A program made the position numbers and the translations under genes. From Alphaproteobacteria bacterium MarineAlpha10_Bin3 (GTDB taxonomy: Bacteria; Pseudomonadota; Alphaproteobacteria; UBA8366; GCA-2717185): DNA of 5,677 nucleotides. Of the stretch, positions 1-5,677 are shown one piece after another; within the stretch, counting starts at the first letter, position 1; the number at the start of each line of letters is the position of its first letter. Where the stretch lies: positions 1 through 5,677 of the forward strand of contig PTKA01000119.1 in the NCBI GenBank assembly GCA_002937525.1. The letters are read 5' to 3'. The notes below the pieces were generated by a model. It did no database searches. It was not told the DNA's origin and saw only the letters and a list, made by a program, of their open reading frames with translations.

Positions 1-971
1 AGCGCTTCATGGAACGCTACGCACCCTCGGCCAAGGATCTGGCCAGCCGGGACGTGGTCAGCCGGTCGATGACGATGGAAATCCGCGAAGGCCGGGGCAT
101 CGGCGCGAAAAAGGACCACATCAATCTGCACCTTGAACATCTCGACGCGGCGCTGATCGAGGAACGCCTGCCCGGCATCGCCGAAACCGCGCGCATATTC
201 GCCAATGTCGATGTAACGACCGAACCGATCCCGGTGATTCCGACCTGTCACTACAATATGGGCGGCGTGCCGACCAACATGTTTGGCGAGGTCGTGACGA
301 TCAAGGACGGCGACCCGGACGCCGTGGTGCCAGGCTTGATGGCGGTCGGCGAAGCCGCCTGCGTATCGGTGCACGGCGCCAATCGGCTCGGCTCGAATTC
401 GTTGCTCGATCTGGTTGTCTTCGGCCGCGCCGCCGCGATCCGTTGCGGCGAAACCATCGACACCGCCCAATCCCATAAGCCGCTGCCGGCGGGAGCCGGC
501 GATAACGCGCTGGAACAGCTCGACAAGGCGCGCCATGCCAATGGCGACACGCCGACGTCGGTGTTGCGCTTGCAGATGCAGTTGGCGATGCAGGCCAATT
601 GCGCCGTGTTCCGCACCCAGGATGTCATGGACGAGGGCGTTGCCAAGATCGCCGAAGTCGCCAAGGGCGCGGCCGATATAAAAGTCACCGACCGCTCGAT
701 GATCTGGAATTCGGATCTGGTGGAAACCCTGGAATTCGAGAATTTGCTCGAACAGGCGGTGGTGACGCTCAACTCCGCCGCCAACCGGCAGGAATCGCGC
801 GGCGCGCACGCCAGAGACGATATCCCGGACCGCAACGACGAAGAATGGATGAAGCACACGGCGGCCTGGATCGACGGCGACTACAAGGTGACGATCGATT
901 ACCGCCCGGTGCATATGGAAACGCTCACCGATGAAATCGACACCATCCCGCCCAAGGCGCGGGTCTATTAG
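1..971 (+). CDS. sdhA: Succinate dehydrogenase flavoprotein subunit, C-terminal part (5' end outside window)
   Basis: This subunit oxidises succinate to fumarate and passes electrons through covalent FAD to SdhB, on the cytoplasmic face of complex II. The frame is open from the left edge (first whole codon at 3, reading Arg-Phe-Met-Glu-Arg-Tyr), so the ATG at 9 is internal. About 322 residues are visible, a little over half of the usual roughly 590-600. Counting from the Met at 9, residues 79-90 ([12 protein letters not shown]) carry the His at 81 that matches the substrate-binding His of E. coli SdhA. Residues 122-140 ([19 protein letters not shown]) carry Arg126, matching the catalytic Arg, and the FAD-contacting loop. 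The C-terminal signature [13 protein letters not shown] (259-271) and the ending PPKARVY are typical. The first half, with the FAD-linking His and dinucleotide fold, is not in the window. sdhB follows after 30 bp in the same operon. Identity is very secure. Confidence 0.97.
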   Translation, partial: RFMERYAPSAKDLASRDVVSRSMTMEIREGRGIGAKKDHINLHLEHLDAALIEERLPGIAETARIFANVDVTTEPIPVIPTCHYNMGGVPTNMFGEVVTIKDGDPDAVVPGLMAVGEAACVSVHGANRLGSNSLLDLVVFGRAAAIRCGETIDTAQSHKPLPAGAGDNALEQLDKARHANGDTPTSVLRLQMQLAMQANCAVFRTQDVMDEGVAKIAEVAKGAADIKVTDRSMIWNSDLVETLEFENLLEQAVVTLNSAANRQESRGAHARDDIPDRNDEEWMKHTAAWIDGDYKVTIDYRPVHMETLTDEIDTIPPKARVY

Positions 972-987
972 GGCGCAGTGATAGCAT

Positions 988-993
988 AGGAAG
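988..993 (+). promoter_or_regulatory. Shine-Dalgarno of sdhB
   Basis: AGGAAG lies 8 nt before the sdhB ATG in the 30-bp sdhA-sdhB spacer. It supports the chosen start. The rest of the spacer shows no promoter or hairpin. Confidence 0.75.
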
Positions 994-1001
994 CCAGAGC
1001 G

Positions 1002-1784
1002 ATGGTCGAATTCAATCTCCCCAAGAATTCCCGGGTCCAGCAGGGCAAGGATTGGCCGGCGCCCGAAGGTGCCACCAATACCAGAACCTTCAAGGTTTAC
1101 CGCTGGAACCCCGACGACGGGAAAAATCCGCAGGTCGATAGCTATACCATCGACATGGACGCTTGCGGGCCGATGGTGCTGGACGCGCTGATCAAGATCA
1201 AGGACGAAGTCGATCAGACCCTGACTTTCCGGCGCTCCTGCCGCGAAGGGATCTGCGGTTCCTGCGCCATGAACATCGGCGGCGAAAACACCTTGGCCTG
1301 CACCAAATACATCACCGATGCCAGCGCGGATGTGAAAATCTATCCGCTGCCCCATATGTCGGTGATCAAGGATCTGGTGCCGGATTTGACCAACGCCTAT
1401 GCCCAGCTTGCCTCGATCGAGCCGTGGATGAAAACCGAAACGCCGCCGCCGCCCGATTCCGAACGGCTGCAAACCCCCGAAGACCGCCGCAAGCTGGACG
1501 GCCTGTATGAATGTATCTTGTGTTTCTCCTGCGCCACGAGTTGCCCGAGCTATTGGTGGAACGAAGACCGCTATCTGGGTCCGGCAATTTTGTTGCAGGC
1601 GTATCGCTGGATCGTGGACAGCCGCGACGAGCATACCGGCGAGCGGCTCGACGCGCTGGAAGACCCGTTCCGGCTGTACCGCTGCCACACCATCATGAAT
1701 TGCTCCAAGACCTGCCCGAAAGGCCTCAATCCGGCCCAGGCCATCGCCGAAATAAAACGGCTCTTGGTCGAACGCCGGCTGTAG
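1002..1784 (+). CDS. sdhB: Succinate dehydrogenase iron-sulfur subunit
   Basis: This subunit carries electrons from SdhA FAD through three Fe-S clusters to ubiquinone at the membrane anchor. It is 260 residues, normal for alphaproteobacterial SdhB. The N-terminal ferredoxin-like domain holds the [2Fe-2S] ligands C80, C85, C88 and C100 (CREGICGSC). The C-terminal domain holds C171, C174, C177 and C238, which by analogy with E. coli bind [4Fe-4S], and C181, C228 and C234, which bind [3Fe-4S]. PSYWWN (182-187) and His229 match the quinone-site residues of E. coli SdhB (Pro160, Ser161, Trp164, His207). All ligands are present, so the protein should be functional. The ATG at 1002 has an AGGAAG Shine-Dalgarno 8 nt upstream and gives the typical short N-terminal extension before the TFKVYRW strand. 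It lies 30 bp after sdhA, with no terminator visible before the next gene. Confidence 0.98.
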   Translation: MVEFNLPKNSRVQQGKDWPAPEGATNTRTFKVYRWNPDDGKNPQVDSYTIDMDACGPMVLDALIKIKDEVDQTLTFRRSCREGICGSCAMNIGGENTLACTKYITDASADVKIYPLPHMSVIKDLVPDLTNAYAQLASIEPWMKTETPPPPDSERLQTPEDRRKLDGLYECILCFSCATSCPSYWWNEDRYLGPAILLQAYRWIVDSRDEHTGERLDALEDPFRLYRCHTIMNCSKTCPKGLNPAQAIAEIKRLLVERRL

Positions 1785-1794
1785 ACGCGCGGCC

Positions 1795-2664
1795 ATGAAG
1801 TTCGGCCTGCGGTACTGCAATACGGGGCGCTATGTCGATCCGGCCAACGCGGTCGAACTGGTTCAGGCCGGCGAGGCGGCAGGGTTCGAATCGGCCTGGA
1901 CGGTGGATCATGTGGTCGTGCCGGACGGCTATCAATCGGCCTATCCCTATTCCGACGATGGCAAGATGGCCGGCGGGCGCAACGATCTGCCGGTTCCCGA
2001 CCCGCTGATCTGGATGGCCTATGTCGCCGCCGCGACGACGCGCATCAAGCTGGCGACGGGCATTTTAATCGTGCCGCAACGCAACCCGGTGGTGACGGCG
2101 AAACAGGTCGCGACCCTGGATGTTATGTCCGGCGGCCGGATTTTGCTGGGCATCGGCGTTGGCTGGCTGGGCGAGGAGTTCGCCGCCATCGGCGTGCCCT
2201 TCGATGACCGGGGACGGCGTACCGACGAATATATCGCCGCCATGCGCGAGTTATGGTCTTCGGACGCACCGACTTTCGCGGGCGAGTTCGTGAATTTCAC
2301 CGCCGCGCATTGCCAGCCGCAACCGCCCGGCGGCGCGGTCCCGATCATCGTCGGCGGTCATTCCAAGGCGGCGGCGCGGCGTGCGGGGCGCCTGGGCGAC
2401 GGGTTCTTTCCGGCCCGCGATGCGCCGGCGCCGTTGATCGAACTGGCGCGCCAGACGGCGGCGGCAGCGGGCCGCGACCCGGATGCGATTGAAATTACCG
2501 CCAGCCTGCCCGACGACCTTGAGCGGATTCCGGAACTGGCCAGGGCCGGCGTCAACCGGCTGCTGGTGCCGGTGATCCCGATGTTCGGCCTCAAGGGGGT
2601 GATCAAGAACGTGGACGAGGTGGCGAGGTGGGCGCAAATAATCGAAAAATACGCCGACCTATAA
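1795..2664 (+). CDS. Luciferase-like (LLM class) flavin/F420-type oxidoreductase
   Basis: This 289-residue protein belongs to the bacterial luciferase-like TIM-barrel superfamily, which uses reduced FMN or F420. It resembles the Rv2161c-type group. Seen in the sequence: the N-terminal strand MKFGLRYC; the helix AVELVQAGEAAGFESAWTVDH (19-39) ending in the family Asp-His pair at 38-39; the core LATGILIVPQRNPV (86-99), then TAKQVATLDVMSGGRILLGI (101-120) and GVGWLGEEFAAIG (121-133); and the late cofactor-loop strand PIIVGGHSKAAARRAGRLGDGFFP (183-206). The substrate is not readable, and the cofactor (FMNH2 or F420) cannot be settled by eye. F420 synthesis is uncommon in Alphaproteobacteria, which slightly favours FMN. 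The start lies 10 bp after the sdhB stop with no clear Shine-Dalgarno, so expression probably depends on read-through and coupling from sdhB. The gene converges on the hydrolase gene at 2673-3371, with 8 bp between their stops. Confidence 0.9.
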   Translation: MKFGLRYCNTGRYVDPANAVELVQAGEAAGFESAWTVDHVVVPDGYQSAYPYSDDGKMAGGRNDLPVPDPLIWMAYVAAATTRIKLATGILIVPQRNPVVTAKQVATLDVMSGGRILLGIGVGWLGEEFAAIGVPFDDRGRRTDEYIAAMRELWSSDAPTFAGEFVNFTAAHCQPQPPGGAVPIIVGGHSKAAARRAGRLGDGFFPARDAPAPLIELARQTAAAAGRDPDAIEITASLPDDLERIPELARAGVNRLLVPVIPMFGLKGVIKNVDEVARWAQIIEKYADL

Positions 2665-2682
2665 CAGCCGATCTATAACAGC
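2655..2682. repeat. 14-bp tandem duplication across two convergent stop codons
   Basis: CGACCTATAACAGC (2655-2668) is followed directly by CGATCTATAACAGC (2669-2682), with a single C/T mismatch. Copy 1 contains the TAA (2662-2664) ending the + strand oxidoreductase. Copy 2 contains the TAG (minus strand, 2675-2673) ending the hydrolase. The unit is not a multiple of three, so each gene uses a different copy and the other copy is out of frame for it. No rho-independent terminator is visible between the two genes. Confidence 0.85.
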
Positions 2683-3371
2683 AATGTCGTCAATTCTTCG
2701 GGATGGCTCAGCATCGGGTAATGCCCGGCATCCATGTCGTGCCAGTCGGCGTTCAGCGCGTCCGCCGTTCGGCGCTGATGCGCTTGCGACGGGTTCACGC
2801 TGCTGCTACAGCAAATCACCGACGCGCTCCAGGACTGGGCCCAGAAGTCGTCGAGTTCGCCCGGCGCTGCGTCGGACGCCGTGATCGGGTGCAAACAGTA
2901 GCGCGCCAGCGCCCAGTCCCGTAAATCCGGATCGAGATCGGCGAACAGCCGTTGCGCCGCATCGGCCAGCGATGGTCCCCGGGCGAACTGCGTCATCTCA
3001 TAAGGGGCGGCGCCGGGCGCGCGGATGACGATATCGGCGACCGATTCGCCTGGTTGCGGCGCCAGCGCATCGACATAGACAAGCCGCGCGATCCGGCCGC
3101 GCGCCAGCGACGCGGCCTTGCTGGCGATCAGCCCGCCGGTGCTGGTCGCGACCAGAACGACATCGCGTAAATCTTCATAGAACAGCAGCTCGGCCACTTC
3201 GGTCGCCTGCGTCGTGACGGTAATGCCGGGGCCGATCTGGTGCTTGCGTTCGGCGCAGCCCTGCAAGGTCGGCGAAAAGACGGCGTTGCCCGCCGCGCGC
3301 AGGCGCTGGGCCACCGATTGCCAGATCCACCCACCCTGGAATGAACCGTGAACCAGAACGTAATTCGTCAT
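2673..3371 (-). CDS. Alpha/beta hydrolase (esterase/hydroxynitrile lyase-like small family)
   Basis: This 232-residue protein has the fold order of the small cytosolic alpha/beta hydrolases related to plant methyl-ester esterases and hydroxynitrile lyases. The N-terminal strand YVLVHGSFQGGWIWQ (4-18) supplies the oxyanion-hole HG. The nucleophile elbow is VVLVATSTGGLIASK (71-85), with Ser77 as the likely nucleophile. VYVDALAPQPGES (98-110) is the conserved post-elbow segment. AGHYPMLSHPEEL (215-227) carries the likely catalytic His217. Two oddities: the elbow is ATSTGG rather than the usual GHSxGG, and the usual acid position (around 189-193, CSSSVNP) has no Asp or Glu. Asp101 or another residue would have to serve. 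The frame stays open 327 bp further upstream inside speE, but ATG 3371 is chosen because an excellent GGAGG precedes it and the family fold begins there. No signal peptide is seen. The substrate is unknown. It lies downstream of speDE after a 109-bp gap. Confidence 0.88.
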   Translation of the reverse strand: MTNYVLVHGSFQGGWIWQSVAQRLRAAGNAVFSPTLQGCAERKHQIGPGITVTTQATEVAELLFYEDLRDVVLVATSTGGLIASKAASLARGRIARLVYVDALAPQPGESVADIVIRAPGAAPYEMTQFARGPSLADAAQRLFADLDPDLRDWALARYCLHPITASDAAPGELDDFWAQSWSASVICCSSSVNPSQAHQRRTADALNADWHDMDAGHYPMLSHPEELTTLLL

Positions 3372-3375
3372 TTTT

Positions 3376-3382
3376 CCCCTCC
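3376..3382 (-). promoter_or_regulatory. Strong Shine-Dalgarno that fixes the hydrolase start
   Basis: On the minus strand GGAGGGG is followed by AAAA and then the ATG at 3371, with the GGAGG core 6 nt from the start. This is the best ribosome binding site in the window. It decides against the longer frame that begins inside speE. Confidence 0.8.
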
Positions 3383-3403
3383 ACCGATACGCGGCGCCGC
3401 CAA

Positions 3404-3432
3404 ATTCTAATGGATTTCGCCAATCGCGCAAA
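3404..3432 (-). promoter_or_regulatory. Candidate promoter for the hydrolase gene
   Basis: In the 109-bp speE-hydrolase gap the minus strand reads TAGAAT (3409-3404, 5 of 6 to the -10 consensus). A weak TTTGCG (3432-3427, 3 of 6 to the -35 consensus) lies 17 nt further upstream. It would start transcription about 25 nt before the hydrolase ATG. The -35 is poor, so read-through from speDE remains possible. Confidence 0.3.
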
Positions 3433-3462
3433 CTGCCACGGAATCGCGCTGTTCCATCCATT

Positions 3463-3476
3463 GGCTCACAAGAGCC
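3463..3476 (-). other. Short hairpin just after the speE stop
   Basis: The minus strand reads GGCTC-TTGT-GAGCC, a perfect 5-bp stem with a 4-nt loop, starting 4 nt after the speE TAA. No U-tract follows, so it is not a convincing intrinsic terminator. It may act as a 3'-end stabiliser or weak attenuator between speE and the hydrolase gene, or it may be chance. Confidence 0.35.
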
Positions 3477-3480
3477 GCGC

Positions 3481-4326
3481 TTATTCGATAAGGTCGGCAA
3501 TGTAGCCGGGCAACGCGAATGCCGCCTGATGCACCGCCGGCGTATAATAGCGCGTGTCCAGCCCGGCCTTGGTGACGCGCGCCGCCAGCACCGGCAGCGG
3601 GGTTGCGCGCAATTCCGCGTGGTCGCTGGCCCAGCCGAACGCCATGCAGCCGCCGACATAGGCCGGCACGCAGGCGGTGTAGCAGGTGGTGTCGGCAAAC
3701 AGCGATTTCATCGCCAATAGGGACTGGCGCAACTCGTCGCCCTGCACGAAGGGCACGCCGTTCTGCGTCACCAGGATGCCGCCGGGCGCCAGGCAGCGCC
3801 GGCAAGCGCGGTAGAATTGGTCGCTGAACAGCGCCTCGCCGGGACCGACCGGGTCGGTCGAATCGACGATGATTACATCGTAGCGGTCCGGCGTGGTTTG
3901 CGCATGGACCAGCCCGTCGGCGATAATGACATGGGTGCGCGGATCCTCGAAGGCGTCGCCGCATATGGCGCGCAGATATTGCTTGGCGAAGTCGATCACG
4001 CTGGCGTCGATCTCAACCAGGGTGGCGCGGCAAACGCCTGGATGTTTCAGCACCTCTTCCAGCATGCCGCCATCGCCGCCGCCGACGATCAGGACTTTGC
4101 GCGCGCCGCCATGCGCCAGCAAAGGCACATGGCTGAGCATCTCGTGATAGATGAATTCATCGCGTTCGGTCGTCTGTATCACGTCGTTGAGCGCCAATAC
4201 GCGGCCGAATTCGGCATTTTCGAACAGGATCAGGCGCTGATGCTCGCTTTCGCCCCGGTACAGCAGCTTGTCGATTCGCAGCCGCGCATGCAGGCCCGGA
4301 TGCAAGGTTTCCTCGAACCAGTCCAT
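3481..4326 (-). CDS. speE: Spermidine synthase (polyamine aminopropyltransferase)
   Basis: SpeE transfers the aminopropyl group of decarboxylated AdoMet to putrescine, giving spermidine and methylthioadenosine in the cytosol. The 281-residue length fits bacterial SpeE (E. coli about 288). The N-terminal beta domain (about 1-55) ends in LNDVIQTTERDEFIYHEML (46-64), a hallmark with substrate-binding Gln and His. The Rossmann-like domain has VLIVGGGDGG (78-87) as the nucleotide-binding loop, LVEID (103-107) with the ribose-binding acid Glu105, and DVIIVDSTDPVGPGEALF (150-167). Asp155 corresponds to the catalytic Asp of the family. The C-terminal YYTPAVHQAAFALPGYI (260-276) is also typical. The start codon lies 1 nt after the speD stop, with only a weak upstream G-rich stretch, so translational coupling to speD is likely. 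All key residues look intact. The acceptor is assumed to be putrescine from family context. Confidence 0.96.
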   Translation of the reverse strand: MDWFEETLHPGLHARLRIDKLLYRGESEHQRLILFENAEFGRVLALNDVIQTTERDEFIYHEMLSHVPLLAHGGARKVLIVGGGDGGMLEEVLKHPGVCRATLVEIDASVIDFAKQYLRAICGDAFEDPRTHVIIADGLVHAQTTPDRYDVIIVDSTDPVGPGEALFSDQFYRACRRCLAPGGILVTQNGVPFVQGDELRQSLLAMKSLFADTTCYTACVPAYVGGCMAFGWASDHAELRATPLPVLAARVTKAGLDTRYYTPAVHQAAFALPGYIADLIE

Positions 4327-4327
4327 G

Positions 4328-4762
4328 CTAGGCCATCATGCCCCGGCGATGCTCGCCGATCTCGAAGCGTTCGGGCCGGAAGGCGGCGCGCAGCACCTCT
4401 ACCGCCCGGTGCGGTTCGGTCTCGCCGCACATGAAGACATCCATCGCCGCGTAACCATGTTCGGGCCAGCTATGGATGCTGATATGCGATTCGGCCAGCA
4501 CCGCGACGCCGGACACGCCGTTGTTCTCGGTAAAATGATGCAGGTGAATATGCAGCAACGTCGCGCCCGACGCATCGACGCAGTCGCGCAGCACGCTTTC
4601 GATAAACGCCATATCGTCGAGCCGTTCCGCGCCCCACATATCGATGATCAGATGCGTGCCGGCAAACCGGACCCCATCTTGTTCGACAAAATAATCGTTG
4701 GGCGGGATTCGGGCGGCGGGCGACCCTGTCGATACAGCGCGTGGATGATGTGAATCGGGCAT
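4328..4762 (-). CDS. speD: S-adenosylmethionine decarboxylase proenzyme (prokaryotic, pyruvoyl type)
   Basis: SpeD decarboxylates AdoMet to supply the aminopropyl donor used by SpeE next door. The protein is 144 residues. It belongs to the small self-cleaving class (Thermotoga/Bacillus type), not the larger E. coli type. GTHLIIDMWGAERLDD (35-50) is the usual family start. LAESHISIHSWPEHGYAAMDVF (89-110) holds the processing site: cleavage is expected between Glu91 and Ser92, converting Ser92 to the pyruvoyl group. His97 and Cys112 occupy the same relative spacing as T. maritima Ser63, His68 and Cys83. About 30 residues precede the core, ending in DYFVEQDGVRFAG, a longer N-terminus than in the T. 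maritima enzyme. ATG 4762 is chosen; AGAAAG lies 6 nt upstream. The frame continues open to 4900, but that stretch looks non-coding. It is first in the speDE pair. Confidence 0.95.
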   Translation of the reverse strand: MPDSHHPRAVSTGSPAARIPPNDYFVEQDGVRFAGTHLIIDMWGAERLDDMAFIESVLRDCVDASGATLLHIHLHHFTENNGVSGVAVLAESHISIHSWPEHGYAAMDVFMCGETEPHRAVEVLRAAFRPERFEIGEHRRGMMA

Positions 4763-4918
4763 CGAGATCTTTCTAAATTCGGTCAATCGGCACGATGCCG
4801 ATGGCCGACCGATATGGAATGACCGGCGGCACTTTGCAAGTGAAAACCGCGAGGAGATGCGCGCCGCCGCGATTGCCGATATAGTGTAATGCCGGGGCAA
4901 TCGTGGAGTGCCGTTGAC
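4763..4918. promoter_or_regulatory. Divergent intergenic control region between speD and the exported-protein gene
   Basis: These 156 bp must carry the promoter for speDE (leftward) and probably for the gene at 4919 (rightward). Visible elements are a CACTT-TGC-AAGTG inverted repeat (4830-4842), an 8-bp inverted repeat CGATTGCC / GGCAATCG (4870-4877 and 4896-4903), and a + strand TATAGT (4880-4885) inside the latter. Leftward, TTGCAA (4839-4834) followed after 17 nt by CATATC is a poor promoter match. I see no recognisable riboswitch. Confidence 0.45.
4870..4903 (+). repeat. 8-bp inverted repeat enclosing a candidate -10 box
   Basis: CGATTGCC (4870-4877) and GGCAATCG (4896-4903) are perfect reverse complements separated by 18 nt. 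TATAGT (4880-4885, 5 of 6 to TATAAT) lies in the loop, 34 nt before the downstream ATG. No good -35 sits at the proper distance. The repeat could be an operator dyad over the promoter or an RNA stem just before the ribosome binding site (GGAG, 4905-4908). Confidence 0.5.
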
Positions 4919-5677
4919 ATGACCAAATACAGACGAGTGGAACGGGTTTGGGGGCTTGGCGCGGCGCTGGCCGCGATGGTTTTTTTGGCGGTTTCGGGCA
5001 ATGCGGTTGCAGCGCCGCAGGTGCTTGGGCTGGTGGCGACAAAAGAAGCGACGCCGTTGCGCTGCAACGACGGCCTATGTGTCGGGTTTTTCAGCACATT
5101 CTGCCTGGAAAAAGACCGCCTGCCGCCGGCCAGCTGGGTCGGCTACCGCCCGATGAAAGGCAGCCAGATCACGCTCATCGTTGAAACCAGGGACGGCCGG
5201 ACCGTGCGGCTGCCGGCCCAGGACTATGTCAGTTTCCAGACGCGCCTCGATTTCACCTCGATTTTGGCCAGCGTCGAGCTGCGCCGGCTGGCGGCGTTCA
5301 AACCGGTCCGGTTGCGCATCGCCATCGGGCCGCTGGTATCGCTGCTGCCGGACGTGCCGGACGCCAAGGCGCCTACGCGCGAAAGGCTGGCCGTTGTCAC
5401 GGGGGCGTACCGCCGCACCGGCGGGTTTTTCTTCGATGACGGCCGCGGCCGGTCCGGCGCGGTGGCGATGGTGACGCGGATGATCAACCTTATGCCGCTG
5501 CGCGGCCGGGTCGCCAAACCGGCGCGCCGGACGGCCTATCGCCAGACAAGGGATTCCGGCGCAAAAGTGCTGGACGCCATGCGCTTCGAGACCATCGTCA
5601 ATGGCTGCGAGACGATGCTGGCGCGCACCGCGAACGCGGCCACGATGCGCCAATGCCTGGAAAGCCGGCACGTTATC
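4919..5677 (+). CDS. Exported protein of unknown function (3' end outside window)
   Basis: I do not recognise this protein. The frame is open from ATG 4919 to the window edge, 253 codons with no stop, so the gene is truncated by the window. The first 32 residues form a good Sec signal peptide: a basic n-region (MTKYRRVERVW), a hydrophobic core (GLGAALAAMVFLAV) and the cleavage site NAVA-AP around residue 31. A lipobox is absent, so a periplasmic or secreted location is inferred. Mature residues begin PQVLGLVATKEATPLRC. Cysteines at 49, 54 and 62 (C-x4-C-x7-C), and again at 230 and 246, suggest disulfides. No further transmembrane segment, catalytic motif or repeat is evident in the visible part. 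GGAG (4905-4908) lies 10 nt before the ATG. An antisense frame over 5075-5671 is rich in Arg, His, Pro and Ala and looks like a shadow. The gene is divergent from speD; no functional link can be shown. Confidence 0.82.
   Translation, partial: MTKYRRVERVWGLGAALAAMVFLAVSGNAVAAPQVLGLVATKEATPLRCNDGLCVGFFSTFCLEKDRLPPASWVGYRPMKGSQITLIVETRDGRTVRLPAQDYVSFQTRLDFTSILASVELRRLAAFKPVRLRIAIGPLVSLLPDVPDAKAPTRERLAVVTGAYRRTGGFFFDDGRGRSGAVAMVTRMINLMPLRGRVAKPARRTAYRQTRDSGAKVLDAMRFETIVNGCETMLARTANAATMRQCLESRHVI

Noticed and set aside
251..859. 202-residue antisense frame over sdhA
   Set aside because: It lies opposite highly conserved SdhA sequence, and its Ser/Ala/Arg-rich composition is typical of an antisense shadow in GC-rich DNA.
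3372..3698. 109-residue N-terminal extension of the hydrolase frame into speE
   Set aside because: The extension is Arg/Pro/Cys-rich and overlaps the conserved 3' end of speE in another frame. The strong GGAGG and the family N-terminus both place the start at 3371.
3817..4434. 205-residue + strand frame opposite speE and speD
   Set aside because: It mirrors the well-supported speE gene and the speD 3' end on the other strand, and it shows no domain of its own.
4763..4900. 46-residue upstream extension of the speD frame to an ATG at 4900
   Set aside because: Its composition does not look like protein, it fills most of the divergent promoter region, and the ATG at 4762 has an acceptable ribosome binding site.
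4763..4918. A SAM-sensing riboswitch or polyamine-responsive leader upstream of speD
   Set aside because: I looked for a SAM-II-like or speF-like arrangement because of the pathway. The region shows only short dyads and no conserved core I can match.
5075..5671. 198-residue antisense frame at the right end
   Set aside because: It is rich in Arg, His, Pro and Ala with no recognisable fold or ribosome binding site. The opposite strand has a signal peptide and a continuous frame of 253 codons.
1..5677. Mobile element, phage, CRISPR or defence system
   Set aside because: No transposase, integrase, long terminal repeats, regularly spaced repeats or defence-type domains appear in any frame I examined. 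The genes are mostly metabolic housekeeping.

Overview
This GC-rich window looks like ordinary chromosomal DNA from an alphaproteobacterium, probably Rhodospirillales-like. That placement rests on the sequence style of the succinate dehydrogenase subunits and of the S-adenosylmethionine decarboxylase. It is an inference from recalled family features, not the result of a search. No rRNA, tRNA, CRISPR array, insertion sequence or phage gene is visible.

Left third, + strand (1-2664): the 3' half of sdhA, then complete sdhB. These are the flavoprotein and iron-sulfur subunits of succinate dehydrogenase (complex II), which links the TCA cycle to the quinone pool. Only 10 bp after sdhB comes a gene for a luciferase-like flavin/F420-type oxidoreductase. 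It is probably a read-through partner of the sdh transcript, with no obvious functional link.

Middle, - strand (2673-4762, transcribed right to left): speD (S-adenosylmethionine decarboxylase proenzyme) and speE (spermidine synthase) lie 1 nt apart and form a spermidine-synthesis pair. SpeD makes decarboxylated AdoMet and SpeE transfers its aminopropyl group to putrescine. After a 109-bp gap comes a small alpha/beta hydrolase with its own strong Shine-Dalgarno and a possible own promoter. This hydrolase converges on the oxidoreductase gene, with 8 bp between the two stop codons. Both stop codons lie in a 14-bp tandem duplication.

Right end, + strand (4919-5677, running off the window): an unrecognised exported protein with a signal peptide and paired cysteines. 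It is transcribed divergently from speD across a 156-bp intergenic region that carries two short inverted repeats and a candidate -10 element.

I find no convincing evidence of an undescribed multi-gene system. The items most worth a second look are the exported unknown protein, the hydrolase with an atypical catalytic set, the divergent control region, and the tandem duplication at the convergent gene ends.
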